Positions 25,148-32,543 of a DNA stretch of 34,792 nt are shown here, piece by piece. The notes below the pieces were generated by a model, which saw only the letters and a program-made list of their open reading frames with translations, made no database searches and had not been told where the DNA came from. The stretch's first letter is position 1; each line of letters opens with the position of its first letter. Source of the DNA: a bacterium 1XD8-76 (GTDB lineage Bacteria; Bacillota; Clostridia; Lachnospirales; Lachnospiraceae); NCBI GenBank assembly GCA_003611955.1, contig RAZE01000030.1, positions 1 to 34,792 of the forward strand, read 5' to 3'. The position numbers and the translations under genes were made by a program.

Positions 25148-25738
25148 TCATTCCCTCCGGACAAATTTCTCCCCCTCATAAATCCGCACAGGATTCCCTC
25201 TGACAATGCGGTTATGTTTTCTCCAGGCGATGTTCGACTGCTTTTCCTCCTGCTCCGCTCTCAGCTCCTTAAGCCTCCTGCCAAGCTTCTCCATCGCCTT
25301 GCGTCTGTTCTGGAACTGGCTCCGCTCCTCGGTTGACTGCGCCGTGATCCCTGTCGGAATATGGGTAATCCGCACCCCGGTTTCCACCTTATTCACATGC
25401 TGTCCGCCCTTTCCGCCGCAATGAAATTTCTCTATGCGGTATTCCTGTTCCGATGCGATCTCCTCCTGTTCGGGAATGACGCTCACATCCACATACCAGT
25501 TCTTTCTCCGGCAGTTTTTCCGGTAAGGGCTCTTGCAGATCCATAATACCGTTCCCTCCAGTTCACTCAGATCCTGTTTTGTCTGAAACCGGACGGAATC
25601 GAGGCAGCCTTTCTCGCTGCCCGCAGTATCCGACAAAACTCTCATATCTCCGCATTCCCTTTTCAATGATTCCAACAGCCTGGCGACCGCCAGCTGACAT
25701 TCCGCAGGCCCCTGGCCTGCACTGATCTGTATTATCAT
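25148..25738 (-). CDS. prfH: Peptide chain release factor H
   Basis: Class I release-factor homologue of 196 residues without the codon-recognition domain. The catalytic loop GGKGGQHVNKVETGVR carries GGQ at 111-113, and TAQSTEERSQFQNRRKAM follows as in release factors. PrfH is known to act with the RtcB2-type RNA ligase on ribosomes damaged in the decoding centre: PrfH frees the nascent chain and RtcB reseals the 16S rRNA. The gene starts 14 bases after rtcB, so the two are one operon. The C-terminal basic tail (RKHNRIVRGNPVRIY) is typical of factors that enter the ribosome. Confidence 0.93.
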   Translation of the reverse strand: MIIQISAGQGPAECQLAVARLLESLKRECGDMRVLSDTAGSEKGCLDSVRFQTKQDLSELEGTVLWICKSPYRKNCRRKNWYVDVSVIPEQEEIASEQEYRIEKFHCGGKGGQHVNKVETGVRITHIPTGITAQSTEERSQFQNRRKAMEKLGRRLKELRAEQEEKQSNIAWRKHNRIVRGNPVRIYEGEKFVRRE

Positions 25739-25752
25739 ACCAAATAAATCTC

Positions 25753-26862
25753 CTATCTTCTGCTGCCCGCCTTAAAATTGTAGACGGGCACTAACCGTTC
25801 CGTTATCTCCACAGTATCTTCGATCTGCCCTCCAATCTCCGCCATAGTGCGGTAGGCAAACGGCGCCTCATCCAGCGTTTCCGCCCCGACACAGCTACTG
25901 AATATGCCCCTCATCTCCTTTTTAAACTCCGATACCGTATAATGATTTTTTACTTCCTCCCGTTTAAATTTCCTGCCCGAACCGTGGGGCGCCGAACAGT
26001 TCCACTCCTCGTTGCCCTTTCCGACACCGAGCAGTATCCCCTCCTTCATATTGACAGGAATGATGACACGCTCTCCCCGCCCGGCAGAAATGCAGCCCTT
26101 TCGAAGCATTCCCGCCTCGTCCAGATAATTGTGCGCCGCAGAAAACTGTTCCACGGCTTTCCACTTCATCCCCTTCAAAATTTCTCTGACGATGATCTGT
26201 CTGTTCCACTCCGCATAGCGCTGCAATATCTGCACATCCGCAATGTAAGCTTTCCTGTTGTCGTGCTCCAGATAGCTCATATAGTAGGGAACATCCTGCC
26301 CCTGATCCTTCAGACACTCATGGGCCAGCTTTGTGTAATATCCCGCCGTCTCCTCGCCGAGATGCCTGCTGCCCGCATGCACCACAAGATACAAAGCACC
26401 GTCCTCCCCCCTGTCGAGCTCGATAAAATGATTGCCTCCCCCCAGCGTTCCGAGACTTCTGTCTGCCCTCTTCCTGTCAATATGCCTGACGCAGGAAAGT
26501 TCCTCATAGGGAAATTCTTCCGCCGTGCAGAGTGCTTCCTTCCGCACCGCAAACCCCGCCGGCACTCTCTCCCGTATCACTCTGTCCAGCTTCTGAAATT
26601 CCACACGGCCTGCACGCAGCTTTACGCAGGTCATCCCGCACCCTATATCCACTCCCAGAAGCTGAGGGATCACCCTGTCCGTCACCGTCATCGAAAGTCC
26701 GATGGGGCCGACCTTCCCCGGGTGGATATCCGGCATCAGACGGATCCTGCTCCCTCTTGCCGCCTCGTTGTCACATATCATCTTCACCTGCGCCTTTGCA
26801 TAAGCCTCCACGTCGTCCGTCATTATTTTTGCCTCGGCATAGATACCTTTTACTGTATTCAT
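25753..26862 (-). CDS. rtcB: RNA ligase RtcB (RtcB2 type, paired with PrfH)
   Basis: GTP- and manganese-dependent ligase that joins 2',3'-cyclic phosphate or 3'-phosphate ends to 5'-OH ends. 369 residues. Metal ligands are in GVDIGCGM (Asp72, Cys75) and GGGNHFIEL (His145), with HAGSR at 162-166. SAGRGERVIIPVNM precedes APHGSGR, whose His near 293 accepts GMP. Length and the partner prfH place it in the RtcB2 group rather than the tRNA-repair type. GAGGAG lies 11 bases before the ATG. It is first in the rtcB-prfH operon and is preceded by a short leader ORF and an intrinsic terminator, suggesting control by attenuation. Confidence 0.95.
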   Translation of the reverse strand: MNTVKGIYAEAKIMTDDVEAYAKAQVKMICDNEAARGSRIRLMPDIHPGKVGPIGLSMTVTDRVIPQLLGVDIGCGMTCVKLRAGRVEFQKLDRVIRERVPAGFAVRKEALCTAEEFPYEELSCVRHIDRKRADRSLGTLGGGNHFIELDRGEDGALYLVVHAGSRHLGEETAGYYTKLAHECLKDQGQDVPYYMSYLEHDNRKAYIADVQILQRYAEWNRQIIVREILKGMKWKAVEQFSAAHNYLDEAGMLRKGCISAGRGERVIIPVNMKEGILLGVGKGNEEWNCSAPHGSGRKFKREEVKNHYTVSEFKKEMRGIFSSCVGAETLDEAPFAYRTMAEIGGQIEDTVEITERLVPVYNFKAGSRR

Positions 26863-26891
26863 ATTCTTTTCGTCTCCTCAAAATAAGGCAC

Positions 26892-26913
26892 AAAAAAAGC
26901 ACCTCAAAGGTGC
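26892..26913 (-). terminator. Leader terminator (putative attenuator) before rtcB
   Basis: Minus-strand GCACC, TTTGA, GGTGC is followed directly by seven T; two further G-T pairs extend the stem. It stands 16 bases after a 25-codon leader ORF and 30 bases before the rtcB start codon, inside the rtcB leader transcript. The segment CCTTTGA in its 5' arm and loop is complementary to TCAAAGG within the leader ORF (26955-26961), giving a competing antiterminator pairing. Confidence 0.75.
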
Positions 26914-26929
26914 CCGGTCCGCAATTTCG

Positions 26930-27007
26930 TTATTTATCCGCAGGAGCCGCCGTGCCTTTGATTCTTTGCCTCATGATTCTGTTTTCCATTTCTCTGCTCC
27001 GCCGCAT
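26930..27007 (-). CDS. 25-codon leader peptide upstream of rtcB-prfH
   Basis: The ATG follows AAAGGAGGGG by five bases, an excellent ribosome binding site, and the frame ends at TAA. The product has 25 residues and is strongly basic at the start, with six Arg codons (AGA three times, AGG once, CGG twice); it ends AAPADK. It lies between a good promoter and an intrinsic terminator just ahead of rtcB. Its codons 16-18 contain the sequence that can pair with the terminator. This is the layout of a translation-sensing attenuator. It may alternatively encode a small functional peptide. The peptide family was not recognised. Confidence 0.65.
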   Translation of the reverse strand: MRRSREMENRIMRQRIKGTAAPADK

Positions 27008-27052
27008 GGCAACCCCTCCTTTCCTGAATAAAATATCTCTGTCAACAGCTAC

Positions 27053-27081
27053 ATGATATCACAGGAATCCTGAGTTGGCAA
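27053..27081 (-). promoter_or_regulatory. Candidate promoter of the leader ORF-rtcB-prfH operon
   Basis: Minus-strand TTGCCA, a 17-base spacer and TATCAT, with TGTGA before the -10. The spacer contains the palindrome CAGGATTCCTG (27062-27072), which could be a repressor site. A transcript from here would carry the whole leader ORF and terminator. Confidence 0.6.
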
Positions 27082-27116
27082 GTATTCTCTCGCGCATCAA
27101 CTGCACACCCTTCCTT

Positions 27117-27575
27117 CTATTCCCTGAGCCGCGCCGCCTTACCCTTCAGATGCTCCCTGCCGCAGATGCTTCCGGACATCGCATCCCTTATCAGCTCAAC
27201 CAATCTCACGTCCGCCGGCAGCCACTCTACAGAGTCAAGCTCCTCCTTTGTCAGCCACCTCGCCGCTTCATGCTCATTCAAGATCAGTTTTCCGGACACG
27301 ATCCTGGCCCAAAAGCAGTCCATGGAAAGATGAAACGCCGGATAATCATGTTCTACCGTATCGATCAACTCTCCCACCGATATCTCCGTTCCCAGTTCCT
27401 CCATGATCTCCCGCTTTAACGCCGCCTGCGGTGATTCTCCTGCCTCTATTTTCCCGCCGGGAAATTCCCAGCCGTCTTTGAACTCCCCATATCCTCTCTG
27501 TGTCGCAAAAATAACCGGCTCGCCTTTTTCATTGAATGCTTTTATAACGGCCGCCACTACCCGTATTGTCTTCAT
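27117..27575 (-). CDS. Nudix hydrolase (MutT-like nucleoside triphosphate pyrophosphohydrolase)
   Basis: 152 residues. The Nudix box is intact at about 40-65 (GGKIEAGESPQAALKREIMEELG), with the catalytic glutamates in REIMEE. MutT-type enzymes hydrolyse 8-oxo-dGTP or related nucleotides, but substrate cannot be assigned from sequence. It begins nine bases after the helicase stop codon, so both are translated from one transcript. It may clean the nucleotide pool or process a nucleotide signal in the same system as the helicase (inference). Confidence 0.92.
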   Translation of the reverse strand: MKTIRVVAAVIKAFNEKGEPVIFATQRGYGEFKDGWEFPGGKIEAGESPQAALKREIMEELGTEISVGELIDTVEHDYPAFHLSMDCFWARIVSGKLILNEHEAARWLTKEELDSVEWLPADVRLVELIRDAMSGSICGREHLKGKAARLRE

Positions 27576-27584
27576 CTGGCACCT

Positions 27585-30578
27585 CTACTCATTTACAATA
27601 TATTCATAGATATCCTGTCTGACTGGCACATCCAACAGCCACTCAATTTCCACAGCCATCTTGTCTGTGTTCTCCATAACAAATTCTCTTGTTTTTCCAC
27701 TCGCCTGCATATGCCCCAAATAGTAAAACTCTTTTGATATCTTATCATTTTTATTCTTTCGTACAAATAGATGTACCTCTATTCCACGCTCCTTTGCATG
27801 TAAAAAATTTTGTACATCTTCGGATAACACTGTTCTTCCAGACTTTGATACGGCAATCAGGCTGCTGTTGCTGGTAAAATGATCCTCATATTTCGTGGTG
27901 TCGCTTATTTCCTCCGATTTGTCATAATTGATAAATACCGGAAATGTCCTTGTTTTCTGATCGTATTTATAGCCGCCGATATTCAGAGGTACTTCATTTG
28001 TCTCCCAGTTCAACAGCCTGCAGACATCTTCATAAGTATACTTTTGATACAGAACAAAGTCAGTATTTTTATATGTATCAGAAAAATCTCTTTCAAACCG
28101 TCTAATGCCGAATTCAACCAGTTCCTTCAAAATATCAAAAAAATTATTATTTTTCAGCATTTTTTGAAAGGACTCTGCAACACAATAATCTTTTTCAGAC
28201 GTATGATCTCTCTCGATAAAAACACATCCCGCATATGTGTTCTTTCCGGCTCCTGTGGGAAACTCATTTGTCATAACATTTATGATATTTTCCTTTTGAT
28301 TCTCGCTCATCTGAATCCCGTAATCATCTTTAAGTTCCTCTTCCAGTCCCTCAAACAGTAATCCCTGCATATAAGCCAGCATTCTGTTTAAAAGTCTCAG
28401 TTCATGAATTCGTTTCCCGTTCGCCAGCTTTTTCGACACGAACTCAACAATTTTTTCTTCCTCAGGCGTCAGCCTTACTTTATACTCCTTCTCATACTTT
28501 ACAAGAAATTTATAATAAGAACCCAGACTGCTGTTATCAAAAATGCGGAGAACATCCATCTCGCCGTGCTCGTCAAAGTCGCTTAATCCCGGAATCCTGC
28601 CCAATTTATTTTTTAAATTCAGATAATTTCCTTTGATCAGCTTAATATCACTGAAATTGGCGTTGTCCACTGCTTCAAAAATACGCTTCCTGCTGATTTC
28701 ATCAAAGTGAATAGTGCTCGCACCCGGAATCACTCTACTGCCTTCCAGAAGATATCTTCTGATATTGTCCTTGTTATAGCTGCGGTCCCCCGACAAAGCA
28801 ATCGGAATCATAAAATTGTTTTTATAATTTCCAATAAAATCGAGAACTACCACATATTCTTTTTCTTCTGTTTTTCTTAAACCACGGCCTAACTGCTGAA
28901 TAAATACGATGGGCGACTGTGTTGGACGAAGCATTATAACCTGGTTGACCTCTACGATATCTGTCCCCTCCGAAAAAATGTCCACCGTGATAATATAATC
29001 CAGATAATCATCTTCCGGGGAGGACACGCCCATGGCAAGTCTTTCTATCGCCTCTGCTCTTACACTCTCAGAATCGGCACCACTTAAAGCAATCGTTTTC
29101 CATCCCCGTTCATTAAATCTTTTGGAAAGTTCTCTTGCCTCTTCTATTCTGCTGCAAAACATAAGTCCTTTCACGCGTGGCCCGCAATGCCCAAAATATG
29201 CCGCCTGTTCCATAATATAGTCGACACGTTCCTCACTCGTGAGATATCTGAAATTCTCTAATTGTTCTTTTCTGGCATTTCCCTCATCCGAAACCATTGA
29301 AAGATCTGTAATTCCAAAATAATGGAACGGACATAACAAGTCCTCCTCCATCGCCTGCTGCAGACGTATTTCACAGGCTATATTGTGGTCAAAAATTTCA
29401 TAGATATTCCGCCCCTCCAAATTGTCATCACGCCTGTCCGGTGTCGCCGTCATACCTAATATAAACTGAGGCCTAAAATAATCCATTACCTTTTTATAAC
29501 TGTTGGCACTGGCATGGTGCGCTTCATCATAAATACACGCATCAAAATAATCCCTGGGAAATCTTTCAAGATTTTCTTGTCTGCTCAATGTCTGAACAGT
29601 CGCAAACACAAAATCCGCGTCAAAATTCTGCCCGGCTCCCGACATCAGTCCCGTTTTCATCCGGCTTCCAAACACCCGTTCAAAAGACTCCTTCGCCTGC
29701 TTAGCTATCAGATTTCTATGTACCAGAAATAAGACCCTCTTAAATCCCAGCTCTCTCATGGCAAAAGCAGATGCATATGTTTTTCCTGTACCTGTGGCAG
29801 AAATGAGCAAGGCTTTATCGATCCCTCTTAGCCTAAATTGGTGCAAGTTATATATAAAGCCTCTCTGCATCGAATTGGGCTGCAATCTATATGCTTCCAC
29901 AGATGGAACCGTCTCACTTTTTGCGATCCTTTTCTGGTCGGCAATCAGTTTCTTTAGCAACTGATTTTCTTCGTATTTTCTACAATACTCTTCAATAAAT
30001 TCTATATATTTTACAGTATATTCTTCCGCGTTCCAAAGTCTGTCAAACTCACTTAACACATAACTGGCCATTTCCCCATTCCCTGTAGATACCAATTTTG
30101 TATTCCACTCCATATTTCGAGTCAATGCATCCTGTGTCAAATTAGAACTTCCAATAATAAAACGATATTCTTTCCCTTTCTGAAAAATATACCCTTTCGT
30201 ATGAAATCCGTTTCCTGCTCTTTCTGTCTGATACATTCGAAGTTCAATATTGGAAAGCCCCGCTATTGTACTCAATGCATCCGGATCGCTAAAGTAAAGG
30301 TAATCCGTTGTCAGTATCCTTCCGGGTATCCCTCTCCGTTCCAGTTCCTGCAACGTTTGCAATAAAGGTGTGATTCCGCTCTTTGTTATAAATGCAACGC
30401 TGATCGCAAACCTATCGCATCTGAGCAACTCTTCCTCTATCGCCACAAATACCTTCTGTCCGTTTTTATTGTCATTATAGACAAACTGCGGTTTATACGC
30501 CAGGTTGGAGCGTAATGCACCATCAATAAACGCTGTATGCAAACCCTTTTGCATCTCTGTGATTTTTTCGTTTGTCAT
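27585..30578 (-). CDS. PLD-like nuclease / SF2 helicase fusion with DUF3427-type C-terminus
   Basis: 997 residues in one chain. Residues 40-190 form a phospholipase-D-like nuclease domain with HTKGYIF (His126, Lys128) and GSSNLT (143-148). A superfamily 2 helicase follows with ATGTGKT (261-267), DEAHH (351-355), TATP (377-380) and QLGRGLRK (561-568). The last 300 or so residues fit the DUF3427 region and include a candidate modified-base or nucleic-acid binding part (WLLDVPVRQD at the end). The gene is clearly more A/T-rich than the metabolic genes in the left half of the window. Helicase-nuclease fusions of this kind occur in defence and repair islands. Its closest partner is the Nudix gene nine bases downstream. 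The target nucleic acid is unknown. Confidence 0.9.
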   Translation of the reverse strand: MTNEKITEMQKGLHTAFIDGALRSNLAYKPQFVYNDNKNGQKVFVAIEEELLRCDRFAISVAFITKSGITPLLQTLQELERRGIPGRILTTDYLYFSDPDALSTIAGLSNIELRMYQTERAGNGFHTKGYIFQKGKEYRFIIGSSNLTQDALTRNMEWNTKLVSTGNGEMASYVLSEFDRLWNAEEYTVKYIEFIEEYCRKYEENQLLKKLIADQKRIAKSETVPSVEAYRLQPNSMQRGFIYNLHQFRLRGIDKALLISATGTGKTYASAFAMRELGFKRVLFLVHRNLIAKQAKESFERVFGSRMKTGLMSGAGQNFDADFVFATVQTLSRQENLERFPRDYFDACIYDEAHHASANSYKKVMDYFRPQFILGMTATPDRRDDNLEGRNIYEIFDHNIACEIRLQQAMEEDLLCPFHYFGITDLSMVSDEGNARKEQLENFRYLTSEERVDYIMEQAAYFGHCGPRVKGLMFCSRIEEARELSKRFNERGWKTIALSGADSESVRAEAIERLAMGVSSPEDDYLDYIITVDIFSEGTDIVEVNQVIMLRPTQSPIVFIQQLGRGLRKTEEKEYVVVLDFIGNYKNNFMIPIALSGDRSYNKDNIRRYLLEGSRVIPGASTIHFDEISRKRIFEAVDNANFSDIKLIKGNYLNLKNKLGRIPGLSDFDEHGEMDVLRIFDNSSLGSYYKFLVKYEKEYKVRLTPEEEKIVEFVSKKLANGKRIHELRLLNRMLAYMQGLLFEGLEEELKDDYGIQMSENQKENIINVMTNEFPTGAGKNTYAGCVFIERDHTSEKDYCVAESFQKMLKNNNFFDILKELVEFGIRRFERDFSDTYKNTDFVLYQKYTYEDVCRLLNWETNEVPLNIGGYKYDQKTRTFPVFINYDKSEEISDTTKYEDHFTSNSSLIAVSKSGRTVLSEDVQNFLHAKERGIEVHLFVRKNKNDKISKEFYYLGHMQASGKTREFVMENTDKMAVEIEWLLDVPVRQDIYEYIVNE

Positions 30579-30635
30579 TCCGTTTGCCCCGTTTTAAATT
30601 TTTGTTCCCGCTGCACAACCTTGGAGTAATCCGAA

Positions 30636-30665
30636 AATATATGGCGTAACTCCACTTGATCCCAA
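30636..30665 (-). promoter_or_regulatory. Candidate promoter of the helicase-Nudix operon
   Basis: Minus-strand TTGGGA, an 18-base spacer and TATATT. An imperfect inverted repeat, GGAGTAATCC with GGCGTAACTCC (30623-30653), encloses the -10 box and could be an operator. Weak pattern match. Confidence 0.35.
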
Positions 30666-30726
30666 AAACGGTAAATAAAATTTTTACAGTTATTCATGAT
30701 AAAAGCATAAAAACAGTCTCAGCCTG

Positions 30727-31128
30727 TCACACATTTCCCGCGCAGCCCTGCTTATCTTCCCCGCAGTGATGCTCCCCGCAGGCGTGCTTCTCCCCGTGGT
30801 GAGAACAGTGCACGTCCGGATCGTAGTCCAGTTCTCCCGCCAAATAAACGCGTACCGCCTCGTCAGCTTCCCCGGAAACGCCGCCGAACAGCCGGATTCC
30901 GGCCACAGAAAGCGCTGCCTGCGCACCGCCGCCGATCCCTCCACAGATGAGCACGTCGATCCCTTCCTGTGTCAGAAAACCGGCCAACGCTCCATGCCCG
31001 CGGCCGTTCGTATCGACGATCTGTGTCTTTATGACCTGCCCGTTCTCAATATCGTAGAACTTAAATTGCTCCGTGTGTCCAAAATGCTGAAAAATCATCC
31101 CGTTCTCATAAGTTACCGCAATTCTCAT
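30727..31128 (-). CDS. NifX/NafY-like iron-molybdenum cofactor family protein
   Basis: 133 residues. The first 100 match the dinitrogenase Fe-Mo cofactor-binding fold (start MRIAVTYENGMIFQHFGHTEQF, then LICGGIGGGAQAAL). The last 30 residues are rich in His and Cys (HCSHHGEKHACGEHHCGED and a final Cys), suggesting metal binding. No nif genes are present, so nitrogen fixation is not implied. Such stand-alone proteins are thought to handle Fe-S or other metal clusters. AGGAAG lies eight bases before the ATG. A strong promoter with a palindrome precedes it. Confidence 0.88.
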   Translation of the reverse strand: MRIAVTYENGMIFQHFGHTEQFKFYDIENGQVIKTQIVDTNGRGHGALAGFLTQEGIDVLICGGIGGGAQAALSVAGIRLFGGVSGEADEAVRVYLAGELDYDPDVHCSHHGEKHACGEHHCGEDKQGCAGNV

Positions 31129-31182
31129 TTGATCCGCTTCCTTTCCTTAAATAATTGAAGCCCGTTTATCTCTGTCACATGT

Positions 31183-31194
31183 TGATAATTATCA
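31183..31194. promoter_or_regulatory. Palindrome over the NifX-like promoter (possible metalloregulator site)
   Basis: TGATAATTATCA is a perfect palindrome covering part of the -10 box and the expected start site. Its half-site resembles Fur-type boxes, though it is shorter than a full Fur box. Confidence 0.45.
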
Positions 31195-31220
31195 TAATAC
31201 AGGCGGCAGAAGAAAGTCAA
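31191..31220 (-). promoter_or_regulatory. Promoter of the NifX-like gene
   Basis: Minus-strand TTGACT, an 18-base spacer and TATGAT, close to consensus, 63 bases upstream of the start codon. Confidence 0.65.
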
Positions 31221-31268
31221 CCTTCTTCCACACCGCTCTTTCGCCGCATCCATGCTTCTTCGTTCTCC

Positions 31269-31613
31269 TCACCTCATCGTACTCTCGCTCTGCATTCCGT
31301 TTTTCTGCTTGTATTCTGTCCCCCACGCCACCATCGCGTCCAAAATGGGTTTCAGGCTATAGCCTGTTTCCGTCAGAGTATACTCCACCCGCGGCGGCAC
31401 TTCCGCATACACTTTCCGGGTGAGCAGACCGCTGTCCTCCATGGAACGCAGATTCGCGGTCAGGACCTTTTGAGAGATATTTCCGACGGATTTCCTTAAT
31501 TCCCCAAAGCGTTTTGTCCCCTCCAGCAGGTCGCGTATAATCAACACTTTCCAACGGTCACTGATAAGCATTAAAGTTGTCTCCACCGGACAGGCAGGTA
31601 AATTTTTTTCCAT
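31269..31613 (-). CDS. HxlR-family transcriptional regulator
   Basis: 114 residues with the winged helix typical of HxlR/YodB proteins (LLEGTKRFGELRKSVGNISQKVLTANLRSMEDSGLLTRKVY). The conserved N-terminal Cys of thiol-redox members is present (ACPVETTL, Cys8), so it may sense electrophiles or oxidants. GAGG precedes the ATG by eight bases. A near-perfect 22-bp palindrome lies about 24 bases upstream, between this gene and the divergent macrodomain gene, which makes the macro/sirtuin operon a likely target as well as itself. Confidence 0.92.
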   Translation of the reverse strand: MEKNLPACPVETTLMLISDRWKVLIIRDLLEGTKRFGELRKSVGNISQKVLTANLRSMEDSGLLTRKVYAEVPPRVEYTLTETGYSLKPILDAMVAWGTEYKQKNGMQSESTMR

Positions 31614-31636
31614 GAAAATTTCCTCACTTTCTCACA

Positions 31637-31658
31637 ATAGTTTCCTTTTGGTAACTAT
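31637..31658. promoter_or_regulatory. Candidate HxlR operator
   Basis: ATAGTTTCC and GGTAACTAT flank TTTT and differ from perfect symmetry at one position. The site is in the divergent region between the HxlR regulator and the macrodomain gene. Confidence 0.55.
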
Positions 31659-31769
31659 GGCACAATAATTTGCTTACTTTACATCTTCTCCCTACAGATA
31701 TATTATAATCTTGCAGGCGGGAAATAACAAGCCGCCAACAAAATTCAGACTAAAATACAGGAGGACGAC

Positions 31770-32543
31770 ATGACCCAACAGGAAAGACTTCTTTTTCTGA
31801 TCCATTATCTGAAGGATGAAAACAGTCCACTAAAGTCCATGGACATTCCCGCGGAGAGCACAGCCAGAAAACGTCTGCTGCGTTCTCTCGCAAATATACG
31901 TCCGCCGAGAGCTGTTTCCAGAGAATTCCTGGAAATACAGAACGCTTATCTGCAGGAGGAACGTGACAGGAACGGTGTTGTCTCCCTGTCGGATCTTTCC
32001 CCTGTACAGCCGGGGATCTACCTGTGGCAGGGCGATATCACCCGACTGTCCGCAGACGCCATCGTAAACGCGGCAAACAGTGCCATGCTCGGCTGTTTTG
32101 TCCCCTGTCACAGGTGCATCGACAATGCGATCCATTCCGCCGCCGGCGTGGAACTGCGACTGGAATGTTCCCGCATCATGGAAAAGCAGAAAACGGAGGA
32201 ACCTGCAGGAAAAGCCAAAATCACAAAAGCCTACAATCTCCCGTGCCGGTATGTTCTTCACACAGTCGGCCCAATCATCCGTGGGGAAGTCACAAAAAAT
32301 GATTGCGGCCTGTTATCCGACTGTTACCGCTCCTGTCTGGAACTTGCATCGGCATATCACCTGAAAAGTGTTGCATTTTGCTGTATTTCTACGGGGGAAT
32401 TTCATTTTCCAAATGACAGAGCCGCAGAAATCGCAATACGGACAGTGCAGGAATTTCAAAGAAAACATTCAAATGGCCCGGAGGTGATTTTTAATGTCTT
32501 CAAAGACTTCGACTACCAAATTTACAGAAATTTGCTGGGATAA
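31770..32543 (+). CDS. Zinc-type macrodomain protein-ADP-ribose hydrolase
   Basis: 257 residues. An N-terminal helical extension of about 80 residues is followed by a macrodomain with VNAANSAMLGC (99-109) and the zinc-site segment FVPCHRCIDNAIHSAAG (110-126); ISTGEFHFPN comes later. This is the Zn-macro subclass known from Staphylococcus and Streptococcus, which removes ADP-ribose put on by SirTM sirtuins. The usual gene partners are SirTM, a lipoate ligase and a GcvH-like protein. Here only a broken SirTM follows, overlapping by 50 bases, and the other two are absent. AGGAGG precedes the ATG. Confidence 0.93.
   Translation: MTQQERLLFLIHYLKDENSPLKSMDIPAESTARKRLLRSLANIRPPRAVSREFLEIQNAYLQEERDRNGVVSLSDLSPVQPGIYLWQGDITRLSADAIVNAANSAMLGCFVPCHRCIDNAIHSAAGVELRLECSRIMEKQKTEEPAGKAKITKAYNLPCRYVLHTVGPIIRGEVTKNDCGLLSDCYRSCLELASAYHLKSVAFCCISTGEFHFPNDRAAEIAIRTVQEFQRKHSNGPEVIFNVFKDFDYQIYRNLLG

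Noticed and set aside
24594..25151. Minus-strand open frame starting at the prfH stop codon
   Set aside because: Most of it is antisense to the DGQHR gene. Only its first 50 codons lie in free sequence and they match no family I recognise, though a gene remnant cannot be excluded.
25079..25151. Possible GroES-like or other small ORFs downstream of prfH
   Set aside because: Short frames stop after a few codons and resemblance is no better than chance.
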